Positions 23,383 to 25,996 of a DNA stretch of 25,996 nt are shown in pieces; position 1 is the first letter of the stretch, and each line of letters begins with the position of its first letter. The DNA is taken from assembly GCA_023253795.1 (NCBI GenBank), contig JALRFG010000002.1, forward strand, positions 13,941 through 39,936, read 5' to 3'. This DNA comes from Methylocystis sp. (GTDB lineage Bacteria; Pseudomonadota; Alphaproteobacteria; Rhizobiales; Beijerinckiaceae). Made by a program: the position numbers and the translations under genes. The notes under the pieces were generated by a model that saw only the letters and a list, made by a program, of their open reading frames with translations, had not been told where the DNA came from and did not search any database.

Positions 23383-24054
23383 TTATTGGTCGTCCGCCGG
23401 CGCCGGAGCCGGTTTGGGTTTTGGCGCGGCCGGCGCCTTGGGCTTTGGCGCCGCTGGCGCGGCGTGCGGCGTCGCTTCTTTGGCGGCTTCCTTGGCCGCG
23501 CCCTCATGAGCAGCGGCGCCTTCATGACCGGCATGGCCCGTTGCGGCGTGGCCTGCCGCTTCATGCGCCTTGCCGGCTTCCTTCGCCTCGGACTTCGCCT
23601 CAGCCTTACCTTCGGCTTTACCCTCGGCCTTGGCCTCCGGCTTGTCTTCCGGCGCCGCCGTCGGCTTGGGCTTGGGCTTGCTGGCGAAACTGACGCGCGT
23701 CCAGGTTTCGCTCTGGCAGAAGATCATCAAACAGCCCGACAGGGTGAGCTTGGTGGTCGAGTCATAGGTGATCGATCCCGTATAGGTCTTGCCGTCTTCG
23801 GGATTGAACAGATCGCCTTTCCAGCTGTTATCGCCATTCTTCGCGGCTTTGCGCAGAATCTCCGGAGCCGGCGAGCCGTCCGGCAGCGGCAGGGTGCCGC
23901 GCGCGCAGAGCTTGCCGGCGCAATCGTAGAATTCCAGCTTGTCGTCCGGATGGCCGTCGCGGACCCAAACGCCGTAAATGGGTTCAGCAGCCATCGCCGA
24001 GAATGGGCCAAGCATGGCCATCAGGGCGGCGAGGCGAAGAACGGTTTTTTTCAT
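23383..24054 (-). CDS. DUF2147 secreted protein with low-complexity C-terminal tail
   Basis: A 223-residue exported protein. Residues 1-22 form a signal peptide (MKKTVLRL start, hydrophobic core, AMA). The DUF2147 domain spans about 24-123, beginning YGVWVRDGHPDDKLEFYDC and ending SETWTRVSF. It has two cysteine pairs at 45/50 and 108/113 that could form disulfides. The remaining 100 residues are low complexity: Lys/Pro, then Glu/Ala/Lys repeats, a His/Gly/Ala stretch with six histidines, and a Pro/Ala/Lys end. Typical DUF2147 proteins lack such a tail. The start at 24054 is supported by AGGAA nine bases ahead; an upstream in-frame ATG at 24093 would spoil the signal peptide. The gene follows hpnN by 118 bases on the same strand. 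Function is unknown; the context is the cell envelope. Confidence 0.82.
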   Translation of the reverse strand: MKKTVLRLAALMAMLGPFSAMAAEPIYGVWVRDGHPDDKLEFYDCAGKLCARGTLPLPDGSPAPEILRKAAKNGDNSWKGDLFNPEDGKTYTGSITYDSTTKLTLSGCLMIFCQSETWTRVSFASKPKPKPTAAPEDKPEAKAEGKAEGKAEAKSEAKEAGKAHEAAGHAATGHAGHEGAAAHEGAAKEAAKEATPHAAPAAPKPKAPAAPKPKPAPAPADDQ

Positions 24055-24172
24055 GAAGCCAAGTTCCTGATTCGATCCAGTTTCGCGGAGCATTTCAAAT
24101 TATTGCGGCGAGAGATAGGCCACCCCTTTGTCCGGAAGATGTCTATTCCGCGCCCAAAACGAAATATTGTCG

Positions 24173-25996
24173 TCAGTGGCCCGGACCGCCAGCCTCCTCC
24201 GGAGGCGTCCGCGGCGGCCCAAGGAACGCCGGCACGATGATGAAGGCCGCCAGGAGCGTGAAGAACAGCGAAATGATCAGTAGTTCGCCCATGCTCGCCG
24301 TGCCCGGGTGGCTCGACAGATAGAGACTGCCGAAGGCGACGCCGGTCGTCAGCGAACTGAAGAAAATCGCCCGCGTCAGGCTCGAGGCCAGCATATCCAC
24401 CACGCCCTTTCGCCAGGCGATGACGTAATAAATATGGAAGGCGACGCCGACGCCAAACATCAGCGGCAAAGCGATGACATTGGCGAAATTCAATGACATG
24501 CCCGCCATATCGGCCGCTTCGAGACTCATAATGCCCGCCAGCACCAGCGGCCCCAGCGTGAGCGCCACATCGAGCGGGTTACGCAAGGCGACGGCAAGAA
24601 TGATGAAGATGGCGATCAGCGCATAAAGCGCCGCCTGCAGGAAGGCTTTGGTGATCGAGCGCCCAGCCTCGGAGACGATCACCGGCGGACCACTGGCGTC
24701 GGGCGCCACCTTCTGCACGGCTTCAGCGAATTGCGTCATCACAAGGCGGTCGTTGTCGTCGCCCTTCGGCGTAACCTCCAGACGCACCAGACCATCTTTC
24801 GATATCCACTCGGCGCGCAGGTCGGCCGGCAGATTATCGGGCGTCACACGTTCGGCGTTGAGCGCGCCTCCGAGATCGGCCATCAATTTCTGGAAGGAGT
24901 CGAAAGCCGCAGCGCGAGCCTTTTCCCGCATTTCCGGACTCGCCTTGGCGAGGGCGTCGAGCGTATCGGCGAAGCGCGTGATTGACGGCGCCGGCTCCTT
25001 GCCGGCGGCGCGACGCAGCGCCTTGCTAGCGTCAATGAGCGTCTTGACCGTCTGAGCGTCGGTCGGCGCCGGCTTATGCGTCGGATTCAGCGCGCCGGCG
25101 AGCGAGTCTTTCGCCTTGGCGATCAGCGCGAGCTTGTCGTCCTGATCGGTGGGGATCAGCACGTCAATGCTATGAACATGATCGACTTCCGGCAAAGCCG
25201 CGATCTTTGTCTCCAGTTCGCGCGCCGTCTCGATGGAGGGCGTCAGCACCTCGATCTTATTGGGCGCCGTCATCGGATCTTTGGCCAGATCCAGGAATGT
25301 CGCGACCGACTCGAGCTTCTGGTTTCTCAGATTCATCGGGTTGGAGTCGAAAGACAAATGCAGCAGGAAGGGCACGCCCGCCGCAACGACAATTCCCGTC
25401 GCGATCAGCACGAATTTGCGATGGTTGAGAATCCAGTGATCAACAGCCGCAAGCGACGCCGTGTAAATCGGCACATGCTCCGGCGGCGGCCGCAGCAATT
25501 TGATCGCCGCCGGCAGGAACGTCAGCGTGACGATGAAGGCGATGATCATGCCGAGTCCGGCGATCAGGCCGAGCTCGGACACGCCAAGAAAATCGGTCGG
25601 CAAGAAGCAGAAAAAGCCGGCGAGCAGAGAGATCGCGGCAAGCGTCAGCGAACCGCCAATGTTGCGCGTCGCCATCAAAAGCGCCCGATCGAGATCGTTT
25701 TCGCCATGCCGTTCTTCGCGGTAACGCGTCGCGAACTGAATGCCGAAATCGACGCCGAGGCCAATAAACAGCGCCGCGAAGGCGACCGAGATCAGATTGA
25801 AGCGCCCGATCAACACAATGCCGAGGCCGGCGGTCAGCACCAGACCGACGATCAGAGTCGCCAGAACGGCGAGAATGAGCTTGGGGGAACGCAGCGCAAG
25901 AAACAGGATCAGCGCCACCAGACCAAGCGTCACAGACGTATTCAGCGTCATATTCTCGGAGATGGTCGAGAATTCGTCGTCGGCGAGCGGCACTGG
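24173..25996 (-). CDS. hpnN: Hopanoid transporter HpnN (MMPL/RND family), N-terminus missing
   Basis: The frame is open to the window edge, so only the last 607 residues are present; HpnN proteins are usually 850-900 residues, so about 250-280 are missing. The visible part has the membrane bundle of the first half (GLGVDFGIQFATRYREE and following helices), a large periplasmic domain (about 210-435), and the second bundle with LPLMFGVGVAFHIYYVIAW, ending in a short Pro/Glu/Gly tail. HpnN moves hopanoids from the inner to the outer membrane in Rhodopseudomonas palustris. The assignment rests on overall resemblance of these blocks to HpnN; another MMPL-family exporter is the alternative. The valine at 25993 that could be read as a GTG start is internal. 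Confidence 0.82.
   Translation of the reverse strand, partial: PVPLADDEFSTISENMTLNTSVTLGLVALILFLALRSPKLILAVLATLIVGLVLTAGLGIVLIGRFNLISVAFAALFIGLGVDFGIQFATRYREERHGENDLDRALLMATRNIGGSLTLAAISLLAGFFCFLPTDFLGVSELGLIAGLGMIIAFIVTLTFLPAAIKLLRPPPEHVPIYTASLAAVDHWILNHRKFVLIATGIVVAAGVPFLLHLSFDSNPMNLRNQKLESVATFLDLAKDPMTAPNKIEVLTPSIETARELETKIAALPEVDHVHSIDVLIPTDQDDKLALIAKAKDSLAGALNPTHKPAPTDAQTVKTLIDASKALRRAAGKEPAPSITRFADTLDALAKASPEMREKARAAAFDSFQKLMADLGGALNAERVTPDNLPADLRAEWISKDGLVRLEVTPKGDDNDRLVMTQFAEAVQKVAPDASGPPVIVSEAGRSITKAFLQAALYALIAIFIILAVALRNPLDVALTLGPLVLAGIMSLEAADMAGMSLNFANVIALPLMFGVGVAFHIYYVIAWRKGVVDMLASSLTRAIFFSSLTTGVAFGSLYLSSHPGTASMGELLIISLFFTLLAAFIIVPAFLGPPRTPPEEAGGPGH

Noticed and set aside
24070..24098. 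Promoter for the DUF2147 gene (TTGAAA, 17 bases, TCGAAT on the minus strand)
   Set aside because: The hexamers fit, but the start would fall after the Shine-Dalgarno, leaving a leader of about nine bases; it conflicts with the good AGGAA site.
25991..25993. GTG as the start of the last minus-strand gene
   Set aside because: The frame stays open to the window edge and HpnN needs about 250 more residues including its first membrane helix.

Overview
The window looks like ordinary chromosomal DNA of a GC-rich alphaproteobacterium, most likely of the order Hyphomicrobiales (the Beijerinckiaceae / Methylocystaceae / Bradyrhizobium side). Pointers are the hisC-tyrC pair, the long fused indolepyruvate:ferredoxin oxidoreductase of about 1170 residues, the aerobic-type cobalamin genes with bluB, and the hopanoid transporter HpnN. 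That placement is inferred from gene content, not from a marker gene. I see no rRNA, tRNA, insertion sequence, phage gene or CRISPR array.

Layout. (1) 1-2342, plus strand: the tail of an unidentified gene, hisC and tyrC, overlapping by 4 and 8 bases; an aromatic amino acid operon. (2) 2339-5853, minus strand: a DUF1007 periplasmic protein and a NicO-type metal permease (a ZevAB-like pair), then a long-chain acyl-CoA ligase whose stop codon overlaps that of tyrC. (3) 5854-6158: a divergent intergenic region with a candidate promoter and a structured leader. (4) 6159-9677, plus strand: the three-domain indolepyruvate:ferredoxin oxidoreductase. (5) 9762-13694, plus strand: cobK, cobQ, cobC and bluB, each junction an ATGA overlap; late cobalamin synthesis. 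(6) 13695-14064: a 45-codon small ORF and a neighbouring orphan coding-like frame. (7) 14065-23169, minus strand: a complete tripartite efflux operon in the order outer-membrane factor, membrane fusion protein, MdtB-like RND, MdtC-like RND. (8) 23170-24054: its control region with a 16-bp palindrome next to a -10-like hexamer, a long hairpin, and a DUF2147 protein with an unusual Ala/Lys/Glu/His/Pro-rich tail. (9) 24173-25996: the C-terminal two thirds of hpnN, cut by the window edge.

How they work together. hisC and tyrC serve histidine and tyrosine/phenylalanine metabolism; the oxidoreductase acts on arylpyruvates, the keto acids of the same amino acids. The cob genes cover the precorrin-6A reduction, side-chain amidation, aminopropanol-phosphate and lower-ligand branches of B12 synthesis. 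The DUF1007/NicO pair may supply a divalent metal (zinc, nickel or cobalt). The efflux operon, DUF2147 protein and HpnN are all envelope functions. I found no clearly new multi-gene system. The best leads are the small-ORF region after bluB, the stranded Shine-Dalgarno sequence and hairpin ahead of the mdtB homologue, the palindromic operator candidate, the His-Pro-His mature end predicted for the DUF1007 protein, and the DUF2147 tail.
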